A DNA stretch of 13,782 bases from an uncultured Lachnospiraceae bacterium (GTDB lineage: Bacteria; Bacillota; Clostridia; Lachnospirales; Lachnospiraceae). The notes beneath the pieces were generated by a model. The model was not told the DNA's origin. It searched no databases and was given only the letters and a program-made list of their open reading frames with translations. The first letter of the stretch is position 1. Every line of letters starts with the position of its first letter. The position numbers were made by a program, and so were the translations under genes. Location of the stretch: NCBI GenBank assembly GCA_905193085.1, contig CAJJNI010000047.1, positions 1-13,782 on the forward strand. The letters are read 5' to 3'. This document shows positions 1 through 7,772 of the stretch, piece after piece.

Positions 1-2
1 TT

Positions 3-95
3 GGTGAGAATGTATACAAGTCAGTGTATGCTGATAATGCATTTTCAGTGACATTCCTTGACATATCATTTATAGTTACGATACAATATAGTTAA
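3..95 (+). CDS. Possible 3' end of an upstream gene (partial)
   Basis: The third forward frame is open from the window edge to a TAA at 93-95 and would encode about 30 residues (GENVYKSVYADNAFSV...). The composition looks protein-like, but the piece is too short to assign a family. The promoter at 58-87 would lie inside its end. The first frame is also open, to a TGA at 49-51, so the choice of frame is uncertain. Confidence 0.3.
   Translation, partial: GENVYKSVYADNAFSVTFLDISFIVTIQYS
58..87 (+). promoter_or_regulatory. Sigma-A type promoter for the fapA-like/cyclase unit
   Basis: A perfect -35 hexamer TTGACA (58-63) is followed after 18 bases by TACAAT (82-87), five of six matches to the -10 consensus. 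Transcription would start near 93-95, leaving a leader of about 80 nt before the ATG at 175. No operator-like palindrome was seen around it. Confidence 0.65.
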
Positions 96-174
96 GAAAT
101 ATTTAAGATTTATGAGAAAAACAATTAAAATACATATAGTTAATTTTAGCATTGTTACAGGGAGGTGGTACATC

Positions 175-1575
175 ATGGATAATATTACATTTAATTTTGA
201 GCAGGAGACTTCTGAATCTGTTGTTGTAATTTCAGATGATAAAATGCGTGCGGCTCTCACATTATGCAGACCTGCAGACGGAGAGAGTTATACATTAAGT
301 TATCTCAAGGGATTATTAGCAAGAAACGGTGTAAAATATGGTTTAAATGAAGCTGTTCTTCAGCAAATGATTGATATGCCTATATATAACAATTCTGTCG
401 TCGTTGCAAAAGGTCAGGAACCTGTCAATGGTAAAGATGGCTGTTATACATATAATTTCCGTACACAGGCTAAATCTGCTCCACGAATTCTTGAAGACGG
501 TTCTGTTGACTATCTTAACATGGATTTATTTGAATCAGTAACAGCAGGTCAGGTAGTAGCTATATACACCCCACCAACGGGAGGAATTTCAGGCTATACT
601 GTTACGGGAGAGATTCGCCTTGCAACACCTGGCAAAGACCTTCCACCTATTCGTGGTAAGGGATTTACAGTATCTGAAGACCGCAAAAAATATGTATCCC
701 TGATGAATGGTCGTATTGAACTAAAGGATGACAATGAAATAGAAATAAGTAATGTATATACCGTTACGGGTGATTTGGATGTTTCAGTCGGAAATGTCCG
801 ATTTGACGGTGATGTATATGTAATGGGAAGAATGCGTTCAGGACTTTCTATTATTGCCAATGGCAATGTTGTCATAGACGGTCATGTTGGTAATGTAACT
901 ATAAGAAGTGGCGGGGATGTCATCTTAAAGAACGGAATGCAGTGCAGCAAATCAGGTTATATTGAATGTAGCGGCAATGTATCGGGACGTTTTTTTGAAG
1001 CTGTCAGAATTAAAGCAGAAGGAAATGTCAATGCCAACTACTTCTTTAACTGTGATATTGAATCCGGTGGAAAAATTACTGTTTCAGGAAACAAAGGACT
1101 AATTATAGGCGGGCATGCAAGAGCCCTTCTTGGCATAGACGCACATGGTCTTGGAAACATTGCTGAAGTACCTACATATATTTCTGTTGGTATTACAGAA
1201 GAAATAATCAACAAATTCCAGGATATAACCCAGAAAATCAAACAGGTAGATTCTGAAATAGATGTCTTACGGAAAAATATTAATTTATTTGAGGCTGCAA
1301 TGAAAAAGGGGTTGAAAAAAGAAGTCAAAGACCAGCTTTTGTTCGCAAAAATAAAACAGGCTTACGAAATTAAAGAAAGAGAAAAAGAGCAGTACATTAA
1401 CGAACAAAATTCCCTCAATGATCTTATGAATACTATGGGAAATGCCAAAATCACTGTTGCCGGCAGAGCCTGCAGGGGTGTACATATAACTATGGATAAT
1501 GTTCACTACTCTGTTCCTGACACAGTAAGTAATGTTAAATTTTTCCGTGAAGCTAATGAGATTATTATGCAGTAA
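175..1575 (+). CDS. FapA/DUF342 family beta-helix protein
   Basis: This predicted cytoplasmic protein of 466 residues belongs to the FapA (DUF342) family. An N-terminal domain (about 1-190) is followed by a right-handed beta-helix-like core (about 195-330). The core has short repeats rich in G, N and V, such as GNVVIDGHVGNV and SGGDVI, and resembles bactofilin-type repeats. A charged coiled coil (about 341-420) and a short beta-rich tail (424-466) complete it. The ATG at 175 is chosen because GGGAGGTGG lies 7 bases before it; an in-frame ATG at 112 has no such site. In Vibrio, FapA is linked to flagellar assembly and binds PTS EIIA-Glc. The role in Firmicutes is not established. No flagellar gene is nearby. 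The diguanylate cyclase 10 nt downstream is almost certainly cotranscribed, suggesting a surface, motility or envelope role under c-di-GMP (inference). Confidence 0.85.
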   Translation: MDNITFNFEQETSESVVVISDDKMRAALTLCRPADGESYTLSYLKGLLARNGVKYGLNEAVLQQMIDMPIYNNSVVVAKGQEPVNGKDGCYTYNFRTQAKSAPRILEDGSVDYLNMDLFESVTAGQVVAIYTPPTGGISGYTVTGEIRLATPGKDLPPIRGKGFTVSEDRKKYVSLMNGRIELKDDNEIEISNVYTVTGDLDVSVGNVRFDGDVYVMGRMRSGLSIIANGNVVIDGHVGNVTIRSGGDVILKNGMQCSKSGYIECSGNVSGRFFEAVRIKAEGNVNANYFFNCDIESGGKITVSGNKGLIIGGHARALLGIDAHGLGNIAEVPTYISVGITEEIINKFQDITQKIKQVDSEIDVLRKNINLFEAAMKKGLKKEVKDQLLFAKIKQAYEIKEREKEQYINEQNSLNDLMNTMGNAKITVAGRACRGVHITMDNVHYSVPDTVSNVKFFREANEIIMQ

Positions 1576-1585
1576 AGAGGATTTT

Positions 1586-3214
1586 ATGGAAAAAAGAATA
1601 ACCATCATATATTGTACAATACTGTTTTTATCAGTTTTTTCCAGTGTTATCATATTATGTACCGTACATAATACACCCTATTCTAAATATACTGATAATA
1701 CAGTATTATGTTGGAATAACATAGTTGATAAAGAAGACAATTCAGATAAAATTGTATATACAACCATATTGCCTGATGATATTTCTAATAAGATTATTGC
1801 TTTTAACAGTCTCCATTCTTCCGTTAATGTTTTTATTGATGGCAATCTGATTTACACTTTAAAGCCACTTAAAAATTCTTTCATAAAAACTACCGGAACT
1901 ACATGGAATTATGTTCTTCTTCATGATAATTACAGAGGTAAACCCTTAAAAATAGAAATATCTTCTGTATACGGAATGAAACTTAATGATTCAAATATTT
2001 ATTTTGGTCAGCAGACTGCCATTACAAGGTATATCATTGAATCAAATATCGTTGTTCTTGCAGTTGCCTCAATAATTTATATAACAGGCATAATTATGTT
2101 CGTATATTCAATAATAACACATAATTTTAAACAGAATGAACACTCTATAGTACATTTTTCCGTATTTGCTATTACTCTTGGCTCATGGTTACTTACAAAC
2201 TGTAATGCAGTAGGACTTATTCCATCTCTTAGTATAGCAAATGTATTTATAGAACATCTCAATCTGATGATAATGCCTGTTCCATTCATATTATTTTTCA
2301 AAGATCTGTATAACATTTTTGAAACGAAACTAATATACATCTACTGCTATTTTAACTGTTTTGTTATACTTTTCCGAATCATTATGCAGATACTTGGATT
2401 ATATGACTTTAAAGAAACTCTGTGGATTACACATATTTCAATTATTTTATTTATATCTGTAACATTATTTGTTGTTATACATCAAAAAGTTTTAAAACGA
2501 ATAACACGCAATATGCGCATCAATATTATTGCAATAGTTATCATATTATTCTCTACCCTTGTAGATTTATATACATATATAACTACAGGAACAAGCAGTA
2601 CATATGGTGCATTCGGATTTTTAATTTATACAATATTTACAGGTGTCAATCTTGTAAAACAGACTAACAGAATGATAGAAAATGCAAAAGAAGCTGAGCT
2701 CTATCAGAAACTTGCGTTTACAGATGAACTGACCGGTCTGTATAACAGAAATGCTTTCAATGAAGATCTTACTGTATTAGAGCACAAGAGTGAAGTATCT
2801 TCTACTGAAAACACCCAGCAAAACCATGCAATTTTTATGTTTGACCTGAATGACCTGAAAAAATGTAATGATAATTTCGGTCACAAATTCGGTGATGAAT
2901 ATATTGCAAAAGCATCTTCTGCAATTGCTGAAATTTTTGCAAAAGATGGCAAATGCTACAGAATCGGTGGTGATGAATTCTGTGTTATAACACCTTTTAC
3001 CTCGGAACTGGAACTTAAATTAAAATGTGATTCATTTGAACACATCATTGACGAAATACGAAAAAAGCCTTTTGTTGTACCGTTTTTTGTTGCATATGGA
3101 TATGCTATATTTGACAAAGATATTGACAAATCTTTAGCTGATACGCAAAGAAGAGCCGATGCAATGATGTACCAAAATAAAATGAAGTCTAAAAATAAGG
3201 CTACAGAAAACTAA
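1586..3214 (+). CDS. Membrane diguanylate cyclase, 7TMR-DISM-like sensor plus GGDEF
   Basis: This 542-residue membrane protein probably makes cyclic di-GMP from two GTP. Residues 7-26 form a signal anchor or first membrane helix. An extracytoplasmic beta-rich domain (about 35-145) contains VFIDGNLIY and a W107-containing turn, as in 7TMR-DISM sensor proteins. Seven hydrophobic segments follow at about 153-177, 187-205, 221-238, 249-270, 280-299, 310-332 and 339-357. A short linker helix leads to the GGDEF domain (about 372-535). That domain has FDLNDLKKCND (419-429), GHKFGDEY (432-439) and an intact GGDEF at 461-465, so it should be active. No RxxD inhibitory site stands at its usual place upstream of GGDEF, so classical product inhibition is doubtful. 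The start at 1586 has AGAGG five bases upstream; the gene follows the FapA-like gene by 10 nt. The ligand is unknown. Confidence 0.9.
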   Translation: MEKRITIIYCTILFLSVFSSVIILCTVHNTPYSKYTDNTVLCWNNIVDKEDNSDKIVYTTILPDDISNKIIAFNSLHSSVNVFIDGNLIYTLKPLKNSFIKTTGTTWNYVLLHDNYRGKPLKIEISSVYGMKLNDSNIYFGQQTAITRYIIESNIVVLAVASIIYITGIIMFVYSIITHNFKQNEHSIVHFSVFAITLGSWLLTNCNAVGLIPSLSIANVFIEHLNLMIMPVPFILFFKDLYNIFETKLIYIYCYFNCFVILFRIIMQILGLYDFKETLWITHISIILFISVTLFVVIHQKVLKRITRNMRINIIAIVIILFSTLVDLYTYITTGTSSTYGAFGFLIYTIFTGVNLVKQTNRMIENAKEAELYQKLAFTDELTGLYNRNAFNEDLTVLEHKSEVSSTENTQQNHAIFMFDLNDLKKCNDNFGHKFGDEYIAKASSAIAEIFAKDGKCYRIGGDEFCVITPFTSELELKLKCDSFEHIIDEIRKKPFVVPFFVAYGYAIFDKDIDKSLADTQRRADAMMYQNKMKSKNKATEN

Positions 3215-3230
3215 ATATAATTGTTAATTA

Positions 3231-3271
3231 AAAAGGGAATGTCCATGCCACAGCACCAAACATTCCCTTTT
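3231..3271. terminator. Bidirectional intrinsic terminator between converging units
   Basis: AAAAGGGAATGT (3231-3242) and ACATTCCCTTTT (3260-3271) form a perfect 12-bp stem around a 17-nt loop. A-tracts and T-tracts lie on both sides, so it can end the cyclase transcript and, read in the other direction (TTTTTAATTAA follows), the ABC exporter transcript. It sits 16 bases after the cyclase stop and 9 bases beyond the exporter stop. Confidence 0.85.
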
Positions 3272-3280
3272 ACCTATATT

Positions 3281-5068
3281 CTACGCTGTCTCTTCATCAA
3301 ACTGACTCTTATACAGCTCTGCATAGAAACCATTTCTTTCAAGTAATTCTTCATGATTTCCCTGTTCAACGATATCTCCGTTTCGCATAACTATTATTAC
3401 ATCTGCATTTTTTATTGTTGAAAGCCTGTGGGCAATTACAAAGCTTGTTCTCTTTTCTGTAAGTTTATCCATTGCCTGCTGTGTTAATATTTCTGTTCTT
3501 GTGTCAACACTTGATGTTGCTTCATCTAATATTAACATCGGACTGTTCTGTATCATTGCCCTTGCAATTGTTAAAAGCTGTTTCTGTCCGGCTGAAATAG
3601 ATGTATTGTCATTAAGTACGGTATCGTAACCATCCGGAAGTGCTTCTATAAAGCTGTGGATTCCGCATGCCTTACATGCTGCAACAAGTTTTTCATCAGC
3701 TACATTTTCATTGTTTAAAAGAAGGTTATCCTTTACAGTGCCTTCAAACAGCCATGTGTCCTGCAAAACCATCCCAAATTGGCTGTGTACCGCTTCTCTT
3801 GGCAAATCATTTATATCAACACCATCTATATAAATATTTCCACCGCTGACTTCAAAGAATCTCATAAGCAGATTTACAAGTGTTGTTTTTCCGGCACCGG
3901 TAGGACCTACTATTGCAACCTTCTGTCCTGATTTTACTTTTATAGAAAAATCATGTATTATCTCTTTATCAGGAGCTGACGGATATGCAAATTTAACATG
4001 TGAAAATTCTACATTTCCCTGTATGTTTTCCAAATGATTTATTTTTGAAGATTCATCTTCTAATTCTTCCTCATCGAGGAACTCAAATACTCTTTCTGAT
4101 GCTGCTGCCGCAGACTGTATCTGTGTCATGCCCTGTGCAATCTGGCGAAGAGGCTGTTCAAATAATCTTACATATATAAGAAATGCTGTTATTACACCAA
4201 ATGTAATCTGTCCATTTATAGTAAGAAGTGCACCTGCTATACATACTGCAACATATCCAAGATTACCGATAAAATTCATTAACGGCTGCATAAGGCCGGA
4301 TAAAAACTGTGACTTAAAATTCGCAACTCTCACTGCATTATTTAACTCATCAAATCTGTCTTTAACTAACTTCTCTGCGCCCGATATTCTGATTACATCA
4401 TGACCGCTGTACATTTCTTCTATATAACCGTTTAACTTACCTAAACTCTTCTGTCTGTCAGCAAAGAATTTTTGCGAATGTGACATTATAAGAGCCATCA
4501 AAACCAATCCTACAATTGTAGTAAGAACTGTAGTTGAAGCCATAATCCAGTTAGTATAATACATCATTATAAGACAGCCGATAAACTGGGCTGCAGCAGA
4601 AACCATGGAAGCAATACTGTTTGACATTGCCTGGCCTATTAAATCAACATCATTTGTCACACGTGATAAAACATCACCGTAAGAATTGTCAGAAAAATAC
4701 TTAAAAGGAAGACGGTTTATTTTCCTGTCTATCTCACCTCGAAGTCTTTTTGAAATTATCTGTGTTACTGTTGCCATAATAAAATTCTGTAAAAACGAAC
4801 AAAGTGCACTTATCAGATATATTGTAAGCAGGAAAATGCCGACTTTGGCAATTCCTTCCATATCAATTTTACCTGTGATACCATCATACATGTAATCAGT
4901 TATTTTACTAATCTGGTCAGGTCCAAGAATTGTCAGCACTGCACCGATAACTGCAATAACCAGCGCAAATACAATTACTCCCATCTGCTTTTTACAATAT
5001 GACGCAAGCTTAATAAGAGCATTTTTCATATTTTTTGGTTTTTCGATTTTATGATTATTTCTCGGCAT
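3281..5068 (-). CDS. ABC exporter half-transporter, catalytic-site partner
   Basis: This 595-residue protein fuses a six-helix ABC exporter membrane domain (about 25-310) to an ATPase domain (about 350-590). It contains Walker A GPTGAGKT (388-395), Q-loop Gln436, Walker B MLILDE (511-516) with catalytic Glu516, and switch His547. The signature motif, normally LSGGQ, reads ISAGQ (491-495), a deviation at the key glycine. The partner encoded just upstream has a normal signature but a defective Walker B and switch. The pair therefore fits heterodimeric exporters of the TM287/288, BmrCD or LmrCD kind, which move drugs, lipids or peptides out of the cell. The substrate cannot be told. The start has AGGAGAT 8 nt upstream. 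That site overlaps the TAG stop of the previous gene, and the 13-nt gap suggests translational coupling. Confidence 0.92.
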   Translation of the reverse strand: MPRNNHKIEKPKNMKNALIKLASYCKKQMGVIVFALVIAVIGAVLTILGPDQISKITDYMYDGITGKIDMEGIAKVGIFLLTIYLISALCSFLQNFIMATVTQIISKRLRGEIDRKINRLPFKYFSDNSYGDVLSRVTNDVDLIGQAMSNSIASMVSAAAQFIGCLIMMYYTNWIMASTTVLTTIVGLVLMALIMSHSQKFFADRQKSLGKLNGYIEEMYSGHDVIRISGAEKLVKDRFDELNNAVRVANFKSQFLSGLMQPLMNFIGNLGYVAVCIAGALLTINGQITFGVITAFLIYVRLFEQPLRQIAQGMTQIQSAAAASERVFEFLDEEELEDESSKINHLENIQGNVEFSHVKFAYPSAPDKEIIHDFSIKVKSGQKVAIVGPTGAGKTTLVNLLMRFFEVSGGNIYIDGVDINDLPREAVHSQFGMVLQDTWLFEGTVKDNLLLNNENVADEKLVAACKACGIHSFIEALPDGYDTVLNDNTSISAGQKQLLTIARAMIQNSPMLILDEATSSVDTRTEILTQQAMDKLTEKRTSFVIAHRLSTIKNADVIIVMRNGDIVEQGNHEELLERNGFYAELYKSQFDEETA

Positions 5069-5081
5069 ATTTATTCATCTC

Positions 5082-6875
5082 CTAACCTAATTCAGCCTGT
5101 GATAACTGTGATAATGCTATTTCTTTATATACAGGACAGTTTTCCATAAGTTCACTGTGAGTTCCTATTCCAACTGCCACACCATCATCAAGAACAACTA
5201 TCTTGTCTGCATTTCGTATTGTTCCTATTCTCTGTGCTACTATCATACATGTAGTACCTTTTAAATCTTTTGCAATACGCTGTCTTAAAACTTTATCTGT
5301 CTTATAATCAAGTGCTGAAAATGAATCATCAAAAATAAGTATCTCTGGTTTTCTTGCTATTGCCCTTGCAATTGAAAGCCTCTGCTTCTGGCCTCCTGAT
5401 ACATTTCCACCACCCTGTGAAATTTTTGATTTGATACCATATCCCATTTTTTCAACAAACTCTGTTCCCTGGGCAATGTCGATAGCATTTTTGATATCTT
5501 CATCAGATGGTGCAACAGCGCTCTTTCCGAAAGCAACATTATTTTTTACTGAATCAGAAAACAGAACTGCTTTCTGTGTAACATATCCTAATTTATTATA
5601 CAAAGCTTCAAAAGTGTAATCTTTAACATCAACACCGTCAACTTTTACAATACCCTCTGTTGCATCATAAAGTCTCGCAGCAAGTCCTACAAGTGTAGAT
5701 TTTCCTGAACCCGTTGCTCCGATAAAAGCAACTGTTTCACCTTTATTTACTTTAAAGCTTATGTTTTTAATACAGTCATGTGAAGCATCGGGGTATCTGA
5801 ATGATACATTTTCAAATTCTACTGTTCCTGTAATATCTGTGTCAGCTTCAGAAACATTTCCTTCTTTAACCTGAATTTCGGAATCTATAACTTCATTTAT
5901 ACGACCTGCTGAAACCTGTGCTCTTGGCCATATCATAAATATTGCAAGCAGCATTACAAATGACATTACAATATATAATGCATAAGAGTTAAATACAACT
6001 ACATCTCCAAGCAGATTGGCCCTGTCTGACATTGCCTGTGCTATTACTTCCATTGGCTGTGTCATATCTACTGCGATATCATCTATAAGCTTTGCACCGA
6101 TCCAGTAAATTCCAAGAGACAATGCACTCTGAATGAAAATCATTACAGGAAACAAAAATGCCATTCCACGCATTGTAAACATCTGTGTTCTCATAAGTGT
6201 ATCATTGGCAGTTTCAAATTTATTTTCCTGATAATCTTCTGCATTGTATGCACGGATAACTTTCAAACCGGTAAGATTTTCTCTTGTTATTCTGTTGACA
6301 TCATCAACCTGTCTTTGCACCATTCGAAACTTAGGAAGAAGAATTGCCATAAGTATAAGAATTGATACCATAATTACTACTACAGCTACCGCAGTAAGCA
6401 CTGATAACTGCCAGCTCTTTCCGACAATCTTAATTATTCCCCAGCCTGCCATTACCGGTGCTTTTATCAGCATCTGAAGACCTAATGCAACTACCATCTG
6501 AATCTGTGTAATATCATTGGTAGTACGGGTTATAAGGCTTGCTGTTGAGAATTTTTTGATTTCTCCACTGCCAAAATCTGAAACTTTATCAAACACTTTT
6601 TCTCTTACTACGAAACTAAAATCTGATGCAATTCCTGATGCATAATATCCTACAATTACCGTTAATCCTGCACTTGCAAGAGCACATAACAACATTTTTA
6701 ATCCGGCTGTTAAGTAATCTGATATTACATCACTTTCCTGACTTATTAAAAGTGTAATTTCTTTAGTATAGTCAGGCAGTTTCAAATCAAGAAATACCTG
6801 ACCCGCAACTAATATTACACATAATAATGCAAGCCATCTGTCTTTGTTTTTAATATACTTAAATAACTTCAACAT
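5082..6875 (-). CDS. ABC exporter half-transporter, degenerate-site partner
   Basis: This 597-residue membrane-ATPase fusion has membrane helices in about 12-320 and an ATPase domain in about 350-590. Walker A GATGSGKS (386-393), Q-loop Gln434 and a good signature VSGGQ (492-496) are present. The catalytic glutamate after Walker B is replaced by Asp517 (ILIFDD) and the switch histidine by Gln548 (VAQR). These are the substitutions of the degenerate subunit in heterodimeric exporters. Between the fifth and sixth helices, about 30 extra residues (264-293) form a loop predicted to lie outside the cell, longer than in its partner. The start at 6875 is preferred over the ATG at 6911 because AAAGGAG lies 7 nt before it and because 6911 would overlap the TetR gene. 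It follows the TetR stop by 13 nt and precedes its partner by 13 nt. Confidence 0.92.
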   Translation of the reverse strand: MLKLFKYIKNKDRWLALLCVILVAGQVFLDLKLPDYTKEITLLISQESDVISDYLTAGLKMLLCALASAGLTVIVGYYASGIASDFSFVVREKVFDKVSDFGSGEIKKFSTASLITRTTNDITQIQMVVALGLQMLIKAPVMAGWGIIKIVGKSWQLSVLTAVAVVVIMVSILILMAILLPKFRMVQRQVDDVNRITRENLTGLKVIRAYNAEDYQENKFETANDTLMRTQMFTMRGMAFLFPVMIFIQSALSLGIYWIGAKLIDDIAVDMTQPMEVIAQAMSDRANLLGDVVVFNSYALYIVMSFVMLLAIFMIWPRAQVSAGRINEVIDSEIQVKEGNVSEADTDITGTVEFENVSFRYPDASHDCIKNISFKVNKGETVAFIGATGSGKSTLVGLAARLYDATEGIVKVDGVDVKDYTFEALYNKLGYVTQKAVLFSDSVKNNVAFGKSAVAPSDEDIKNAIDIAQGTEFVEKMGYGIKSKISQGGGNVSGGQKQRLSIARAIARKPEILIFDDSFSALDYKTDKVLRQRIAKDLKGTTCMIVAQRIGTIRNADKIVVLDDGVAVGIGTHSELMENCPVYKEIALSQLSQAELG

Positions 6876-6888
6876 ATTTTGTCTCCTT

Positions 6889-7509
6889 TCACTTTTTCCA
6901 CAATGAAACATGATAATTTATCATTCTGTGCCTTTTTTCATCATCAATTATAAAGTTATGCTTATTTATGCACATTCGTTCCCATAACCATGATGTAAGA
7001 ATAGCATTTATTGTGTGTGCAGCCATTTGACAGTCCATCTCATGAAGTTCTCCCGATTTTATTTTATCTTCCAGAATTTTTTCAAACCAGAACTCCCTGT
7101 GACTTGACATTTTCTCAACTCTCTCCTGTGATATAATTTCTTTGGCTTCATTATCCTTTAAAAGAATCCTCATTATATCTATATGTTTTTCAATCGCATT
7201 CATAAAATTCAAAAACATATTGTCAAGCACTTCTTCAATCGGCATTGCCTCATAAGCAGCTATCATTTCTTCACTTGCAAGTTCCTGTTCAAAATTTTTC
7301 ATACTTTCTTTTACAATTGTCATGAATATTTCTTCTTTGCCACCCGGAAAATAATGGTAAAGCAGCCCGTCCGCCACACCGACATTTCTGTTAATTGACC
7401 TGACTGATGTTCCTTTATAGCCATTTTGGGCAAATAACTTTCCGGCAGAATCAAGTAGTTTTCTTCTTGTCGCTGCTGCCTGTTCCTGCCGCATATTACT
7501 TTCTTTCAT
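6889..7509 (-). CDS. TetR/AcrR family transcriptional repressor
   Basis: This 206-residue regulator has a typical TetR N-terminal DNA-binding domain (about 10-60): ATRRKLLDSAGKLFAQNGY, then the helix-turn-helix TSVRSINRNVGVADGLLYHYF (34-54) and the GGKEEIF turn. The ligand-binding half (about 70-206) is all helical and too variable to name an inducer. It is the first gene of an operon with the two ABC half-exporters, so it most likely represses its own operon until the exported compound or a relative binds. Palindromes in its promoter region support this (inference). The ATG at 7509 has AGGAGG upstream at a rather long 13 nt spacing; an ATG at 7494 is a less supported alternative. Confidence 0.9.
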   Translation of the reverse strand: MKESNMRQEQAAATRRKLLDSAGKLFAQNGYKGTSVRSINRNVGVADGLLYHYFPGGKEEIFMTIVKESMKNFEQELASEEMIAAYEAMPIEEVLDNMFLNFMNAIEKHIDIMRILLKDNEAKEIISQERVEKMSSHREFWFEKILEDKIKSGELHEMDCQMAAHTINAILTSWLWERMCINKHNFIIDDEKRHRMINYHVSLWKK

Positions 7510-7564
7510 TTTACATACAGTACCTCCTGACCTTTAAATGTTGAAATTATAAATAACAAAGTCC

Positions 7565-7579
7565 GGGGCTTATGACCCC
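7565..7579 (-). repeat. Small GC-rich hairpin in the TetR leader
   Basis: GGGG (7565-7568) and CCCC (7576-7579) enclose a 7-nt loop. In the minus-strand RNA, two more pairs (C-G and U-G) can extend the stem to six. It lies between the promoter and the ribosome binding site. No proper T-tract follows, so it is not a clear attenuator. Its plus-strand end, TGACCCCAGCAT, resembles the ends of the larger structured elements near 8984 and 10830. Confidence 0.4.
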
Positions 7580-7613
7580 AGCATTTTTACAAATAAGTTT
7601 AACTTTTATTTAT

Positions 7614-7627
7614 TGAACATTCGTTCA
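7614..7627. promoter_or_regulatory. Probable TetR operator
   Basis: TGAAC and GTTCA arms flank ATTC, giving the 14-bp imperfect palindrome TGAACATTCGTTCA, and another TGAAC follows at once (7629-7633). It would lie about 13-26 bases downstream of the predicted start of TetR transcription, a position that suits repression. A second perfect palindrome, TATAAC-GA-GTTATA (7639-7652), covers the -10 box, so either or both could be the binding site. Confidence 0.5.
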
Positions 7628-7646
7628 TTGAACTTTTGTATAACGA

Positions 7647-7675
7647 GTTATAACACTTATTGTCTGATAAGTCAA
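7647..7675 (-). promoter_or_regulatory. Sigma-A type promoter for the TetR-ABC operon
   Basis: On the minus strand TTGACT (7675-7670) and TATAAC (7652-7647) are spaced by exactly 17 bases, each matching five of six consensus positions. The leader to the TetR start is about 130 nt and contains the operator-like palindrome and a small hairpin. Confidence 0.65.
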
Positions 7676-7772
7676 CATGCCTGATGAGAAAATAATAAAT
7701 TGTTAATAATTAAACACAAAATGCACACATTTATAATGTTTTAAAAGCTTAAGGAAACTAACTGTATTTAAA

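Noticed and set aside
112..174. N-terminal extension of the FapA-like protein from the ATG at 112
   Set aside because: No ribosome binding site precedes 112, while GGGAGGTGG precedes the ATG at 175 at ideal spacing.
594..875. Minus-strand open frame inside the FapA-like gene
   Set aside because: It lies wholly within a well-supported gene, has no ribosome binding site and no recognisable domain; treated as a shadow frame.
6876..6911. Upstream ATG for the second ABC gene
   Set aside because: It would overlap the TetR gene and lacks a good ribosome binding site, whereas AAAGGAG stands 7 nt before 6875.
7183..7398. Plus-strand frame opposite the TetR gene
   Set aside because: Composition is that of antisense to an AT-rich gene, and there is no start signal or domain.
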